From positions 682,001 to 746,000 of the forward strand of contig PKTN01000001.1 in assembly GCA_002869185.1 (NCBI GenBank): 64,000 bases of DNA, read 5' to 3'. Both the position numbers and the translations under genes were made by a program. This document shows, one piece after another, positions 37,976-48,237 of this stretch. Position 1 is the stretch's first letter, and each line of letters opens with the position of its first letter. The notes beneath the pieces were generated by a model. It did not search any database. It was not told the DNA's origin and saw nothing but the letters and a program-made list of their open reading frames with translations. The DNA is from Denitrovibrio sp. GTDB lineage: Bacteria > Chrysiogenota > Deferribacteres > Deferribacterales > Geovibrionaceae.

Positions 37976-38225
37976 TCTTTTTGAAACACTTAGCGAAGAA
38001 GAACTCAGCAGGGTTATGGTTCTTAAAAGTGGTCTCGAAGACCTGAACCTTATCCTACAAGAGATTGAAGATACTTATTCAATCCTTGGTGAGATAGGCA
38101 TAACAGATAAGGAACGTAAGCACCAACAGCTACGCCTTCTATCCATGGAGAAATATCTGTCCGAGCTTAACCAGAAGGTTAATCAAGCTATGGGGACAGA
38201 AGAAGAAAAGAAAAAACTATCCTAA
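37941..38225 (+). CDS. Hypothetical coiled-coil protein
   Basis: 94 aa from ATG at 37941, overlapping the previous gene by 35 nt. Confidence 0.65.
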   Translation: MRTIVKKNSVTDLFETLSEEELSRVMVLKSGLEDLNLILQEIEDTYSILGEIGITDKERKHQQLRLLSMEKYLSELNQKVNQAMGTEEEKKKLS

Positions 38226-38241
38226 CGGAGAATTTAATACA

Positions 38242-40866
38242 ATGCAGAAAGAATACCCGACCAGAATTAATCCCGCTGAATTTGAATCAGAGATTTACAA
38301 AGAATGGCTAGATAAGAACTACTTTCACGCTGACGAAACCAGCAAAAAACCACCATACTCCATAGTCATTCCACCTCCGAACGTTACAGGCTCTCTCCAT
38401 ATGGGACACGCCCTTAACAATACACTACAGGATATTATGATCCGTTTCCATAAACTTAATGGATTCGAAACACTCTGGATGCCAGGCATGGATCACGCTG
38501 GTATCGCCACACAAAACGTTGTGGAGAAAATGCTAGCAGCAGAAGGCGTTAGCAGACACGACCTCGGACGTGAGAAATTTATCGAACGTGTTTGGGAGTG
38601 GAAAGCTGAATCAGGCGGAACTATCATCAGCCAGCTCAAAAGACTTGGTTGTGCATGCGACTGGGAGAGAGAACGCTTCACAATGGACGAAGGTCTAAGT
38701 AAAGCTGTTCGTAAGGTATTTGTAAGTTTATATAAAGAGGGCTTAATCTACCGCTCTAAAAACTATCTAGTTAACTGGTGCCCAAGATGCCACACCGCCC
38801 TATCCGACCTTGAGGTCGAGCACGAAGAGATTGATGGAGCATTCTATCACCTACTCTATCCTGTTGTTGGAACAGATTTCAAATTCGAAGTTGCTACAAC
38901 AAGACCTGAAACTATGCTCGCAGATACAGCTGTTGCTGTTCACCCTGAAGATGAAAGATACCAACACCTTATAGGCAAAACAGTTATGCTCACTCTTATG
39001 AATAGAGAGATTCCTGTTATTGCTGACGAATATGTAGATATGGAGCTCGGAACTGGTTGCCTTAAAGTAACTCCAGCTCACGACCCTAACGACTTCAACC
39101 TTGGACACAAGCATAATCTTCAATTTATCAGCATGATGGATGACGATGCATGCGTAAATGAAGAGGGTGGCGAGTTCAAAGGGCTTGAAAGATTTGAAGC
39201 TAGAAAGCAGGTCATCCTAAAGATGGCAGAGCTTGGACTATTCGTTAAAAAGGTAGAGCATAAACATCAGGTTGGTGGTTGCTACAGATGTAAAACGACA
39301 ATCGAACCTAAGCTGAGCGATCAGTGGTTTATAAAGATCAAACCTATGGCTGACGAGGCAGTAAAAGCTGTTGAAACTGGTCAGATTAAAATATTACCTG
39401 AAACATGGCACAAGACTTACTTCAACTGGATGAACGACATCCGTGACTGGTGTATATCACGCCAGATATGGTGGGGACACCGAATCCCTGCTTGGTACTG
39501 TGAAGATTGTGGCGAGATCACTGTAGAGTTTGAAGACCCTAAAGAATGTTCAAAATGTGGCAGTAAAAAACTAGAGCAGGAGACTGACGTACTTGATACT
39601 TGGTTCTCGTCTGGTCTATGGCCTTTCTCAACACAGGGCTGGCCTGAAGAGACTGACACACTTAAAAAATTCTACCCTACATCAACCCTAATTACAGGAT
39701 TTGATATCCTCTTCTTCTGGGTTGCTAGGATGATGATGTTCGGTCTGAAATTTCAAGACGGTGTAGAACCTTTCAAAGAGGTCTACCTACACGCTCTCAT
39801 CCGTGATAAAGACGGACAAAAGATGAGTAAATCTAAAGGGAACGTAATCGACCCTGTTACTATGATAGATAAATACGGAGCTGATGCTTTCCGTTTCACG
39901 CTTGCCGCTTTCGCTGCGCAAGGGCGTGACATTAAGCTAGACGAGGCTCGTATAGATGGATACCGTAACTTTGTAAACAAAATCTGGAACGCATCACGTT
40001 TCATACTCAGTTCATACGATGGTCAAAAACTAGATAATTTTGACAACCTTGAAATAGAGGATAAGTGGATATTGGAAAACCTCAAAGAGGCAGAGCAGAA
40101 GATTTCAAAGGCTGTTAAAAACTATGATTTTAACGAAGCTGCAGGCGCTATCTACCAATTCTTCTGGCACAAGTTCTGTGACTGGTACATCGAGCTTATC
40201 AAACCTAGAATATATGACGATGCTAGAAAAGATAAAGCACTCGCTGTTGCGTCATACGTTCTTGAGAACTCACTTGTACTCCTTCATCCATTCATGCCTT
40301 ACCTCACTGAATACATCTATAAGATGGTGACGGAGAAAGAATCTATCATGCTAGCTGAATGGGCAAAATTTGAATACTCTTTCGATGCTGAAAAGACTGA
40401 GATCGACGAAGCTATTGAGCTTATCTCTCTAATCAGAAACATTCGTGGTGAATACAACATCGCACCATCTAAAGCTCTCTCCGCATTTGTCAAGACAGAC
40501 AAAGATACAGTGATAGAAGTCTTTAACAGAAACAGCTCTCTGATTAACAACATCGCAAGACTGGAAAAGCTTGAGATGACCACAGAAACAGTTGATAAGG
40601 CTGCTTCAAACATCTCAACTAACTTCGAGGTGTTTATTCCACTCGAAGGTCTTGTAGACTTTGATGCTGAGATTGCTAAACTTAAAAAAGAACTTAAAAA
40701 ATTAGAAAAAGATAATAAAATTTATGGTGGCAAACTTAAAAATGAGAACTACCTGAAAAATGCTCAACCAGAGGTTATCCAAAAGGATAAAGAGAAGTAT
40801 GCAGAGATTCAGGAGAAGTTCAAAAAGGTTACTGAAACCATAGAGAGGCTGTCAGGACTATGCTAA
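38242..40866 (+). CDS. valS: Valyl-tRNA synthetase
   Basis: PPPNVTGSLHMGHALNNTLQD, KMSKSKGNVIDP, C-terminal coiled coil. Confidence 0.98.
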   Translation: MQKEYPTRINPAEFESEIYKEWLDKNYFHADETSKKPPYSIVIPPPNVTGSLHMGHALNNTLQDIMIRFHKLNGFETLWMPGMDHAGIATQNVVEKMLAAEGVSRHDLGREKFIERVWEWKAESGGTIISQLKRLGCACDWERERFTMDEGLSKAVRKVFVSLYKEGLIYRSKNYLVNWCPRCHTALSDLEVEHEEIDGAFYHLLYPVVGTDFKFEVATTRPETMLADTAVAVHPEDERYQHLIGKTVMLTLMNREIPVIADEYVDMELGTGCLKVTPAHDPNDFNLGHKHNLQFISMMDDDACVNEEGGEFKGLERFEARKQVILKMAELGLFVKKVEHKHQVGGCYRCKTTIEPKLSDQWFIKIKPMADEAVKAVETGQIKILPETWHKTYFNWMNDIRDWCISRQIWWGHRIPAWYCEDCGEITVEFEDPKECSKCGSKKLEQETDVLDTWFSSGLWPFSTQGWPEETDTLKKFYPTSTLITGFDILFFWVARMMMFGLKFQDGVEPFKEVYLHALIRDKDGQKMSKSKGNVIDPVTMIDKYGADAFRFTLAAFAAQGRDIKLDEARIDGYRNFVNKIWNASRFILSSYDGQKLDNFDNLEIEDKWILENLKEAEQKISKAVKNYDFNEAAGAIYQFFWHKFCDWYIELIKPRIYDDARKDKALAVASYVLENSLVLLHPFMPYLTEYIYKMVTEKESIMLAEWAKFEYSFDAEKTEIDEAIELISLIRNIRGEYNIAPSKALSAFVKTDKDTVIEVFNRNSSLINNIARLEKLEMTTETVDKAASNISTNFEVFIPLEGLVDFDAEIAKLKKELKKLEKDNKIYGGKLKNENYLKNAQPEVIQKDKEKYAEIQEKFKKVTETIERLSGLC

Positions 40867-41687
40867 GAGAAAGACTTATACAGCTTGCACTCGAAGAAGA
40901 TATCGGCACTGGCGACCTTACCGCAAGAGCCTTCCGCAAGCAGAATAAAAAAGGGGTATTCAAATACCTAGCTAAAGAGGACTTTATCCTTTGCGGAACA
41001 AAATCTGCAACACTTGTCTTTGAAGAGCTAGATAGCGAGATAAATGTACAATTTTATCAAGAGGACGGAACTCACCTCAAAAAGGGCGAATTCTTCGGTG
41101 AAGTATCAGGACCTATATACTCCATACTGACTGGTGAGCGTACATCGCTTAACTTTCTACAAAGGCTCTGTGGAATAGCAACTAACACTGCTAGCTACGT
41201 TAAAGAGCTCGAAGGGACTAACATCTGCCTACTAGACACAAGAAAGACCACACCCGGTTGGAGAGTTGCTGAAAAGTATGCTGTTCTAATTGGTTGCGGG
41301 CACAACCACCGTATTGGTCTTTTTGACGGTGTTATGCTAAAAGATAACCATGTAGACGCTGCTGGAGGAATACAAGAAGCGGTAAATTTAGTTAAACGCA
41401 GTATCCCAAGCACAGTCAAGATTGAGGTCGAAGTTAGAAACCATCAAGAGGCTAAAGAGGCTGCCGATGCTGGAGCTGATATCATCATGCTCGATAATTT
41501 TGAAATCAAAGACATACAAAAAGCGATAGATATAATCGACAAAAGAGCTAAGATAGAGATATCAGGTGGTATCCGCAAAGATAACCTTAAAGATTACCGA
41601 GATCTTGCAATTGACTACATATCTGTTGGTGCCCTTACGCACCACGCAACAAGCGTAGATATAAGCCTTAAGATACAGAAGGCATGA
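40860..41687 (+). CDS. nadC: Nicotinate-nucleotide pyrophosphorylase (carboxylating)
   Basis: EEDIGTGDLTA, LLDTRKTTPGWR, KDNHVDAAGG. Confidence 0.97.
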   Translation: MLRERLIQLALEEDIGTGDLTARAFRKQNKKGVFKYLAKEDFILCGTKSATLVFEELDSEINVQFYQEDGTHLKKGEFFGEVSGPIYSILTGERTSLNFLQRLCGIATNTASYVKELEGTNICLLDTRKTTPGWRVAEKYAVLIGCGHNHRIGLFDGVMLKDNHVDAAGGIQEAVNLVKRSIPSTVKIEVEVRNHQEAKEAADAGADIIMLDNFEIKDIQKAIDIIDKRAKIEISGGIRKDNLKDYRDLAIDYISVGALTHHATSVDISLKIQKA

Positions 41688-42223
41688 ATAGATTAAAAAG
41701 ATTATTTAATAGCAAGAGTATACTAGTATATATAGTAGTTGCTCTCAGCTTTCATTTGCTTTTTAAATATAGAGCAAATGTGAATGCAATTCATCCGGGG
41801 GTTGTTGCACCAAATTTGGCTTTTGAGACTTTAGACGGACAAAAATTTAACCTTCACGATTATAACATGCCAGTAATGCTTATATTTCTGAACACTAAGA
41901 CACTCCTATCTAGCTCGGTCTACCCTGACCTTTTGCTCAGAAGGATGCCTAGGTTAAAGCTTTTAGAACAGAGGAACTACTCAGGCTTGATTGTAATACT
42001 GGATACTAAACAAGATGCCAAATCGGTAGAAAAAACACTAAATAAGAAAAAATACAAAGTGCTTGAAAATACTGTCTATTTAAGTAATATACAGCAAGCT
42101 AAAGAAAGTTATGGACTTTCTAGCTGGCCACACTTTTTTCTTATCGACAGTGACCACATAATAACTTATGAGTCAAAATTACCATCAATGGAAAGAATAG
42201 ACACAATTTTGAAAGGGAGATAA
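41684..42223 (+). CDS. Membrane-anchored thioredoxin-fold protein without cysteines
   Basis: TlpA-like fold (PNLAFETLDGQKFNLHDY...WPHFFLIDSDHIITYE) but no Cys in the ORF. Confidence 0.75.
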   Translation: MNRLKRLFNSKSILVYIVVALSFHLLFKYRANVNAIHPGVVAPNLAFETLDGQKFNLHDYNMPVMLIFLNTKTLLSSSVYPDLLLRRMPRLKLLEQRNYSGLIVILDTKQDAKSVEKTLNKKKYKVLENTVYLSNIQQAKESYGLSSWPHFFLIDSDHIITYESKLPSMERIDTILKGR

Positions 42224-42224
42224 C

Positions 42225-43184
42225 ATGCAGGACTTTTTCAACGTACAGGATATCAAAGACGAATACGACATAGTAATACTCGGTGCTGGACCATCTGGTC
42301 TCACAGCTGGAATGTATGCATCCAGAGACAAACAAGATGTTCTAATCCTAGAGAAACAATTCCCAGGTGGATTTGTTGCCATCACAGAATGGGTAGAGAA
42401 CTATCCTGGTTTCGCTGACGGAATTATGGGTGCTGACCTTTCAGAAAAATTCTTCGCACACGCTAAAAAATACGGCTCACTCATCAGAAGTGGAAATGCT
42501 ATCAAAATTGAAGAAGATGGCAAGTATAAGCTTGTTTATGTAGAAAACAGAGAAAAACCTATTAAATGTAAAGCAATTATTGTTGGATTCGGTTGTGAAC
42601 CTAAAAAACTTGAAGTTCCTGGTGAGAATAAATTCTACGGTCGTGGCGTATCATTCTGTGCTACTTGCGATGGTTCATTCTATAAAGACCGTGAAGTTGC
42701 TGTTGTTGGTGGTGGGGAATCTGCTATCGAAGAGGGTGTTTATCTAACTAAATTTGCTAGTAAAGTACACGTTATTCATAGAAGAGATAAACTCAGAGCA
42801 TCTAAACTTGCAACAGAAAGAGCAGAAAATAACGAAAAGATGGAATTTATTTATGATTCTGTTGTAGAATCTGTTAATGGTGACACAAAAGTGGAGTGTT
42901 TAACCGTTAAAAACGTTAAAACTGGTGAGACTAGCGCTCTCAAAGTTGACGGTCTGTTCGTATTTATAGGACAAACTGCTAACACTGAGCTAGTAAAAGA
43001 TCTAGTTGAAACAGATGAGTGGGGATTCATCGTTGCTGATGAGTCTACCAAAACCACTATGCCAGGTATTTATGTAGCAGGCGACGTTAGAACAAAAGAG
43101 TACAGCCAGATCACAACTGCTGTGAGCGATGGTACTGTAGCTGCTAAATCCTGCGAGAAGTATATCAACGATAACTTCAGCTAA
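42225..43184 (+). CDS. trxB: Thioredoxin reductase
   Basis: GAGPSGLTAGMYASR, FCATCDGSFYKDREVAVVGGGESA, GIYVAGDVR. Confidence 0.96.
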   Translation: MQDFFNVQDIKDEYDIVILGAGPSGLTAGMYASRDKQDVLILEKQFPGGFVAITEWVENYPGFADGIMGADLSEKFFAHAKKYGSLIRSGNAIKIEEDGKYKLVYVENREKPIKCKAIIVGFGCEPKKLEVPGENKFYGRGVSFCATCDGSFYKDREVAVVGGGESAIEEGVYLTKFASKVHVIHRRDKLRASKLATERAENNEKMEFIYDSVVESVNGDTKVECLTVKNVKTGETSALKVDGLFVFIGQTANTELVKDLVETDEWGFIVADESTKTTMPGIYVAGDVRTKEYSQITTAVSDGTVAAKSCEKYINDNFS

Positions 43185-43206
43185 AAATAACTGACCGGAG
43201 GTCATA

Positions 43207-43590
43207 ATGAGACTGCTTCTTTTATTAGTTTTCGCTTTCACAATAACTTTTGTCAATGCCTTTGCGGAAACCTCGGTTAGCAGAATTATAATGACTGATA
43301 AAATAGAGAACAGGGAGCCTGTAGGCTCTGCAATTAAGTTTAAAACTGACGTAGAAAATATCTATTGCTTCACAGAAATAGAGACAGACAAATACCCTAC
43401 GGAAGTTACTCATATATGGATATACGATAAAAATATCGAAGCTGAGATTAAACTCCCTGTAAAATCTCCTAAATGGCGGACATACAGCTCTAAGGCTATT
43501 CAAACTAACTGGAAAGGAAACTGGAAAGTTGAAGTTTATGCCGAAGATGGAAAACTTATAGACTCAATAGACTTTAAAATAGATGAATAA
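43207..43590 (+). CDS. DUF2914-like secreted protein
   Basis: Signal peptide; KFKTDVENIYCFTEIE...WIYDKNIEAEIKLPV...NWKGNWKVEVYAEDGKLI. Confidence 0.8.
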   Translation: MRLLLLLVFAFTITFVNAFAETSVSRIIMTDKIENREPVGSAIKFKTDVENIYCFTEIETDKYPTEVTHIWIYDKNIEAEIKLPVKSPKWRTYSSKAIQTNWKGNWKVEVYAEDGKLIDSIDFKIDE

Positions 43591-44401
43591 AATCCCACAA
43601 GTATCATTCGTTCCGACCCCTATAGGAAACCTAGGCGATATCACTAAAAGAGCCATTGAAACAATGGAGCTCTCCGATGTCATATTTGCAGAGGATACAA
43701 GGACTGCAAAGTCTCTTATGTCTGCTCTAGGTATCAAAAAACCTGTCGAATCATACCATAAAGATAACGAACAAGCCGCATCTCAGAGGATTATCAACTC
43801 TGTAAACAGTGGCAAAACACTTTGCGTAATATCTGAAGCTGGCACTCCATGTATCAGCGACCCCTGGAACACACTTACTTCTATTTTAGTTGCCGAAGGG
43901 ATCACATTTCAAGCTCTTCCTGGTGCTACTGCTTTCATCCCTGCCCTGCTTCTGTCTGGGTTCCCAGTAGACAATTTCTACTTTCATGGTTTCTTACCAC
44001 ATAAAAAATCTGACAAGGTTAAAGCTGCGGAGCCACTTAAATCATATAATTCTGTTATAGCTTTTTATGAGTCACCACACAGAGTTAAAGAAACTCTACA
44101 GATTTTATTAGATATTTTCCCTGCACCTATATTCTGTTGCAGAGAGATAAGTAAGATATACGAGACTAGTTATTTCATAAACTCTCAGGCAGATATTGAC
44201 GAGATAGTCCAAAAGGGTGAATTTGTAGTTATAGTGAATAATAGTCAAGAGAAGCAGATAGAAGTGACAGATTGCAGTGAAATAGCAGTGAAACTTGTAA
44301 AAGCTGGCTACGAAGGCAAGGACGCACTAAATATTTTAAAAGCTTTGGGGTATAAAAGGAACGAGGCTTACTCAGCGATACAGGATATTGTAAACTCCTG
44401 A
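43583..44401 (+). CDS. rsmI: 16S rRNA (cytidine1402-2'-O)-methyltransferase
   Basis: FVPTPIGNLGDITKRAIETM, AEDTRTAKSL, SEAGTPCISDP, LPGATAFIPALLLSGFP. Confidence 0.97.
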   Translation: MNKIPQVSFVPTPIGNLGDITKRAIETMELSDVIFAEDTRTAKSLMSALGIKKPVESYHKDNEQAASQRIINSVNSGKTLCVISEAGTPCISDPWNTLTSILVAEGITFQALPGATAFIPALLLSGFPVDNFYFHGFLPHKKSDKVKAAEPLKSYNSVIAFYESPHRVKETLQILLDIFPAPIFCCREISKIYETSYFINSQADIDEIVQKGEFVVIVNNSQEKQIEVTDCSEIAVKLVKAGYEGKDALNILKALGYKRNEAYSAIQDIVNS

Positions 44402-44884
44402 GACTGTAAAAAATGCAGTAGCAGACAAGATCAACATCAATAGGAACTTCCTCTTCTTACGAATATTTTTTGCCGTTACAGGGGCAAGGAGAGACTCTAC
44501 ATATCCAGTAACATTATCCTTTAGATACTGAACGAAATCTTCAAAATCTTCATACATAGATGAGATAAAGACGAATTTATGCGGATCTGACAAAATAAGG
44601 ATTATTCTCCAACGAAGCTTTACCACACCGATATCGCCTATTTCAGAAATTTTTACATCTTTTTTGCCATAGATAGTCGTCTGGCAAATGACACCATCAT
44701 TTATTTCAATTTTTTTAGATAGAAGCACTACAAGATTAAACAGAATAAAAAGCACCACACCAGAACATAGCATAATACCGGGCTTTCCAAACCCAGCTAG
44801 GTGCACTGAGAATGTAAAAAAGATTGACGAAACAAGAAGTATTGTTGTTAGGATGACAAGTTTTTTATCTACTTTATAAACCAT
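44372..44884 (-). CDS. Hypothetical membrane protein (PH-like)
   Basis: 170 aa, two N-terminal TMs and a C-terminal TM; 30-bp tail-to-tail overlap with rsmI. Confidence 0.75.
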   Translation of the reverse strand: MVYKVDKKLVILTTILLVSSIFFTFSVHLAGFGKPGIMLCSGVVLFILFNLVVLLSKKIEINDGVICQTTIYGKKDVKISEIGDIGVVKLRWRIILILSDPHKFVFISSMYEDFEDFVQYLKDNVTGYVESLLAPVTAKNIRKKRKFLLMLILSATAFFTVSGVYNILYR

Positions 44885-47690
44885 CTACACTTAGCTCCAG
44901 AGGTAATAGTTTCAGGAAATTTCCCTTCTCTTTTTCAAGGTCATTCATACTGTTTAAAGCAATTTCAAAATCTTCTTCTCTCATAGCGTACAATATTCGG
45001 ACAGCTTTACCGCGAATATCGTCAGGATAAGTCTTCATATACTTTTTGATACCATCAATAAGCCTTCTACCGTTATAATTTAACACAAAATACAACATTT
45101 TGTAATAGTCGACATAAGGATCCGTATACTTCAAATGGTCAAGTGATGTATAAGACGCCTCGGCATTCACAAAATCTTCAACCCACATAAAGTAATACAT
45201 GGATGCTTTATAAAGCTCAGTACTACGTATAGTTATGGCACTCAAATCTTGAAGATATTTTAGTGCTTGCTCTCTGTCATTCATTAAAATGCTATAGTAA
45301 ACAAGTTCTTTCAAAACCATAGTATCGCCAGGATAGTCAGCTGGGTCTATATCAGGGATACCTGCCCCCTTCTTAAGAAGAGTATAAGCCTTCATAAATC
45401 GATAAAGCCTATCATGAGTAAGTGACTCGTTAAAAGATATCATCTCACCCTCTAGCGTCCCTAATAGGTCATACAAAGCCTCACCTCTAAATATTGTGTT
45501 AGGCTCTTGAAGTGGCTTTAAAACTTTAAAGCCTTCACCTTTCAAGTACTTCGCAATTGAAACCATAGCCATAAGGAAAGAATTTTTATCCTTCTCTTCT
45601 CCTATTGTCTCTATAACTCTATCATACCCCTTAAAGCCCATCTCTGCTAAGAATCCAGCATATAGCACAGGTTCTGGGATACGTCTATTCTGCTCTATTG
45701 TTTGAACAACCCTGTCACGCACGAGGTTATAATAATCAAGTGCCTTATGCATTTGTCCCTTCTCTTTATAGCAGATAGCCATGCCAAGATATGCAGGGAA
45801 GTGAAAATTATTCTGCAGTATTGCTGTATCAAAATGTTTTGCTGATTTATTAAAGTCACCTAGGTTCAGCTTTGACAACCCCATATTGTAAAGAGCATAT
45901 GGATTATTCCCCAGTAGAACATTAGCTTGTTTAAACTTATCGTAAGCAGCGTCAAAGTCGTATTTAAGAAATAGTGCAACACCCTCATTGTTCAATTTGA
46001 TACCATCAGAAAACTCAACAGATCTCTCTAGTTCTTTGAGAGCAACAACCTTCTCGTCCTCTTGTAGCATCTTATAGCCTAATGATACAAAATCCATCAT
46101 ATCATCAGGGTCCATGAAAAGAGGATATAAAATAGTTGAAAGAACGTCTTCGAATGTGCCATCAAATCTATAAGAGAAATGTATATCACGCATCATAGGT
46201 TTCATATGAAATGAGACTTTTACAGCTTTGCTATATTCTGCCTTTCTAGCAACCTGCTCAGCTAACAATGCCTGAACACCTTTGATATCTAACATATTAT
46301 AAGTAGCAACCATCTTATACCAGAAGCTTTCAGGACGAACCTTGTTTATACCTTTTGCAAATGCTAAAGCATTCTTGTACTTTCCATACCTAAGTAAGAT
46401 ATAAGAACGCATAACATAGTAGTCATTATCTGTATCAGCAGGAACCTTTAAAATATGCTCCCTTGCCTTAACCATTTTATCTTTATCAATATAGTACGCA
46501 GTCCTTGCAAGCTCTAAGAAAGGTGAGGTCCTATCGTTAAAAATATCATCCTTAATATCATCCACTTCTTCGTGATATATTATCTTATGCTTAACAACAG
46601 TGTACAATGTATTATAAGTATGAAATTGCTTATGAGCAGAGACAGCCATTTCACCAGCTTCTCTAATATAGCCAAGAGCTATAAGTATCTCATAATATAA
46701 ACGATAATATTTATGAATCTCTGGGTGTCGTTTGATAAGATTACGGATTTCACTCTCCGCCTGTTTCATCTTACCATCTAAATAATATGCCTGAGTCAAT
46801 CTATACACATAGTCCTTGTCAGGGTTTGATGCTATCAGGCTCGTTAGATATTTCACTTCATTATAATAATCACCAAGGGCATGATAGCACTCTGCAATTA
46901 ATGAAAGAGCATCTTCAGTTTTGACTAATTTCGCCGCCCTTTTTGCTGAATCAAGAGCCGCTTTATATAGTTGAATATTAAGATAAGCTTTCGCGATATT
47001 GATGTAGTCTGTGTAGTCTTTGAACGGGAGCTTCTCAATGATTGAAATACCATCCATATACTCACCAATAGCCATCAGAAAGTATGCATAGTTTGAAAGT
47101 GTGTATTTTGAATCATCACCCTTATCCATAGCTTCTTTGAAATACATAGAAGCCTTTGCTGTCTCTCCGCGCTTAAGATGGATATTAGCCATGTTTACTA
47201 ACAATTTAGCTGATAATTGATCTTTAAGAAGTTGATCTACATACTTCTCTGCTTCTGCAAGTTGGTCTGTCTGGATAAGGACAACTGCTAGGTTCATGTA
47301 TGCTTCTCTGAAAGTTGGGTCTTCAGCGACTGCATCTCTGAACGCCTGCTCACTCTTTTTGATATCACCCATTAGATAATAACTGACGCCTATATTATAA
47401 AAAGCGACAGACCTATTTTGAGCAACACCATCTTTATAAAATTCGATAGCATCTTGGAACTGCCCCTTAAGGAAGAAATCATTACCTTTTGTGATATTCT
47501 CACTGTTACTAAGCATAGGTGAAACGACTGGAGCTGCCTCTGTGAGTGTCTCGACTAGCTGTTCCTTCCCTGCCTCTTTAGAACATGAAAAAAGCGTCAA
47601 AGATATTAGCACTGCCGCACAAAGCACAATGATAGATGAAAGACCTGCGATAAGTTTTAAATTTAGACCATTTAGTTTGCCCGGTGGCAT
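44874..47690 (-). CDS. Large TPR-repeat protein with N-terminal membrane anchor
   Basis: 938 aa with repeated AFYNIGVSYYLMGDIKKSEQAFRDAVAEDP-type units. Confidence 0.9.
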   Translation of the reverse strand: MPPGKLNGLNLKLIAGLSSIIVLCAAVLISLTLFSCSKEAGKEQLVETLTEAAPVVSPMLSNSENITKGNDFFLKGQFQDAIEFYKDGVAQNRSVAFYNIGVSYYLMGDIKKSEQAFRDAVAEDPTFREAYMNLAVVLIQTDQLAEAEKYVDQLLKDQLSAKLLVNMANIHLKRGETAKASMYFKEAMDKGDDSKYTLSNYAYFLMAIGEYMDGISIIEKLPFKDYTDYINIAKAYLNIQLYKAALDSAKRAAKLVKTEDALSLIAECYHALGDYYNEVKYLTSLIASNPDKDYVYRLTQAYYLDGKMKQAESEIRNLIKRHPEIHKYYRLYYEILIALGYIREAGEMAVSAHKQFHTYNTLYTVVKHKIIYHEEVDDIKDDIFNDRTSPFLELARTAYYIDKDKMVKAREHILKVPADTDNDYYVMRSYILLRYGKYKNALAFAKGINKVRPESFWYKMVATYNMLDIKGVQALLAEQVARKAEYSKAVKVSFHMKPMMRDIHFSYRFDGTFEDVLSTILYPLFMDPDDMMDFVSLGYKMLQEDEKVVALKELERSVEFSDGIKLNNEGVALFLKYDFDAAYDKFKQANVLLGNNPYALYNMGLSKLNLGDFNKSAKHFDTAILQNNFHFPAYLGMAICYKEKGQMHKALDYYNLVRDRVVQTIEQNRRIPEPVLYAGFLAEMGFKGYDRVIETIGEEKDKNSFLMAMVSIAKYLKGEGFKVLKPLQEPNTIFRGEALYDLLGTLEGEMISFNESLTHDRLYRFMKAYTLLKKGAGIPDIDPADYPGDTMVLKELVYYSILMNDREQALKYLQDLSAITIRSTELYKASMYYFMWVEDFVNAEASYTSLDHLKYTDPYVDYYKMLYFVLNYNGRRLIDGIKKYMKTYPDDIRGKAVRILYAMREEDFEIALNSMNDLEKEKGNFLKLLPLELSVDGL

Positions 47691-47835
47691 ACTCCGTTAT
47701 CCCTCCGGCCTGTTTTCGTTTTGACCCGTCAAACAAGCTATATACACAGGATCCCCCTGTGCAAATGCAGAATTACTTCTGCTTTATTTAAATCGGATAA
47801 AAAGTTGAAAAGTGAAGCTTACTTGAGCATACTAT

Positions 47836-48237
47836 TTAATAGTAATGTTCGTCAATGCCTTGATTTGCAAGTCTGTCCGCCTCTTTGTTCTGGTCACGAG
47901 GGACATGATTGAATGTAACAGTCTTGTCTTTAAGGATTTTTAATAACTCAGCCTTAAGCGGAATAAGCCCAGCATTTTTTACTTTATACTCCCCTTTCAT
48001 CTGCTTTACTACTAACTCAGAATCTAGATAAAAGTTTATAGCATCAAATTGCTTTAAAATTGGATCTTTTGCAGCCTCTATAACAGCAGTATACTCAGCG
48101 ATATTGTTTGTCGCAGTACCAAGGTACTTTGAGCCTGACGCTATCTCTTGCCCATCCGCATATATAATGTACCCACAGCCGGCGGGACCCGGGTTTCCCC
48201 TACTAGCCCCGTCGCTGAAAATTTTGATATTAGGCAT
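47836..48237 (-). CDS. Ribonuclease HI-like protein
   Basis: KIFSDGASRGNPGPAGCGYII, NIAEYTAVIEA, DSELVVKQMKGEYKVKN, NKEADRLANQ. Confidence 0.92.
   Translation of the reverse strand: MPNIKIFSDGASRGNPGPAGCGYIIYADGQEIASGSKYLGTATNNIAEYTAVIEAAKDPILKQFDAINFYLDSELVVKQMKGEYKVKNAGLIPLKAELLKILKDKTVTFNHVPRDQNKEADRLANQGIDEHYY

Noticed and set aside
47690-47770. Possible c-di-GMP (GEMM)-type riboswitch upstream of the TPR gene (CACAGG hairpin, GGCCGGAGGG, CCGGGCAAAC)
   Set aside because: The elements resembling GEMM are in the wrong order and the conserved core is not present; only a short CACAGG/CCTGTG hairpin remains.
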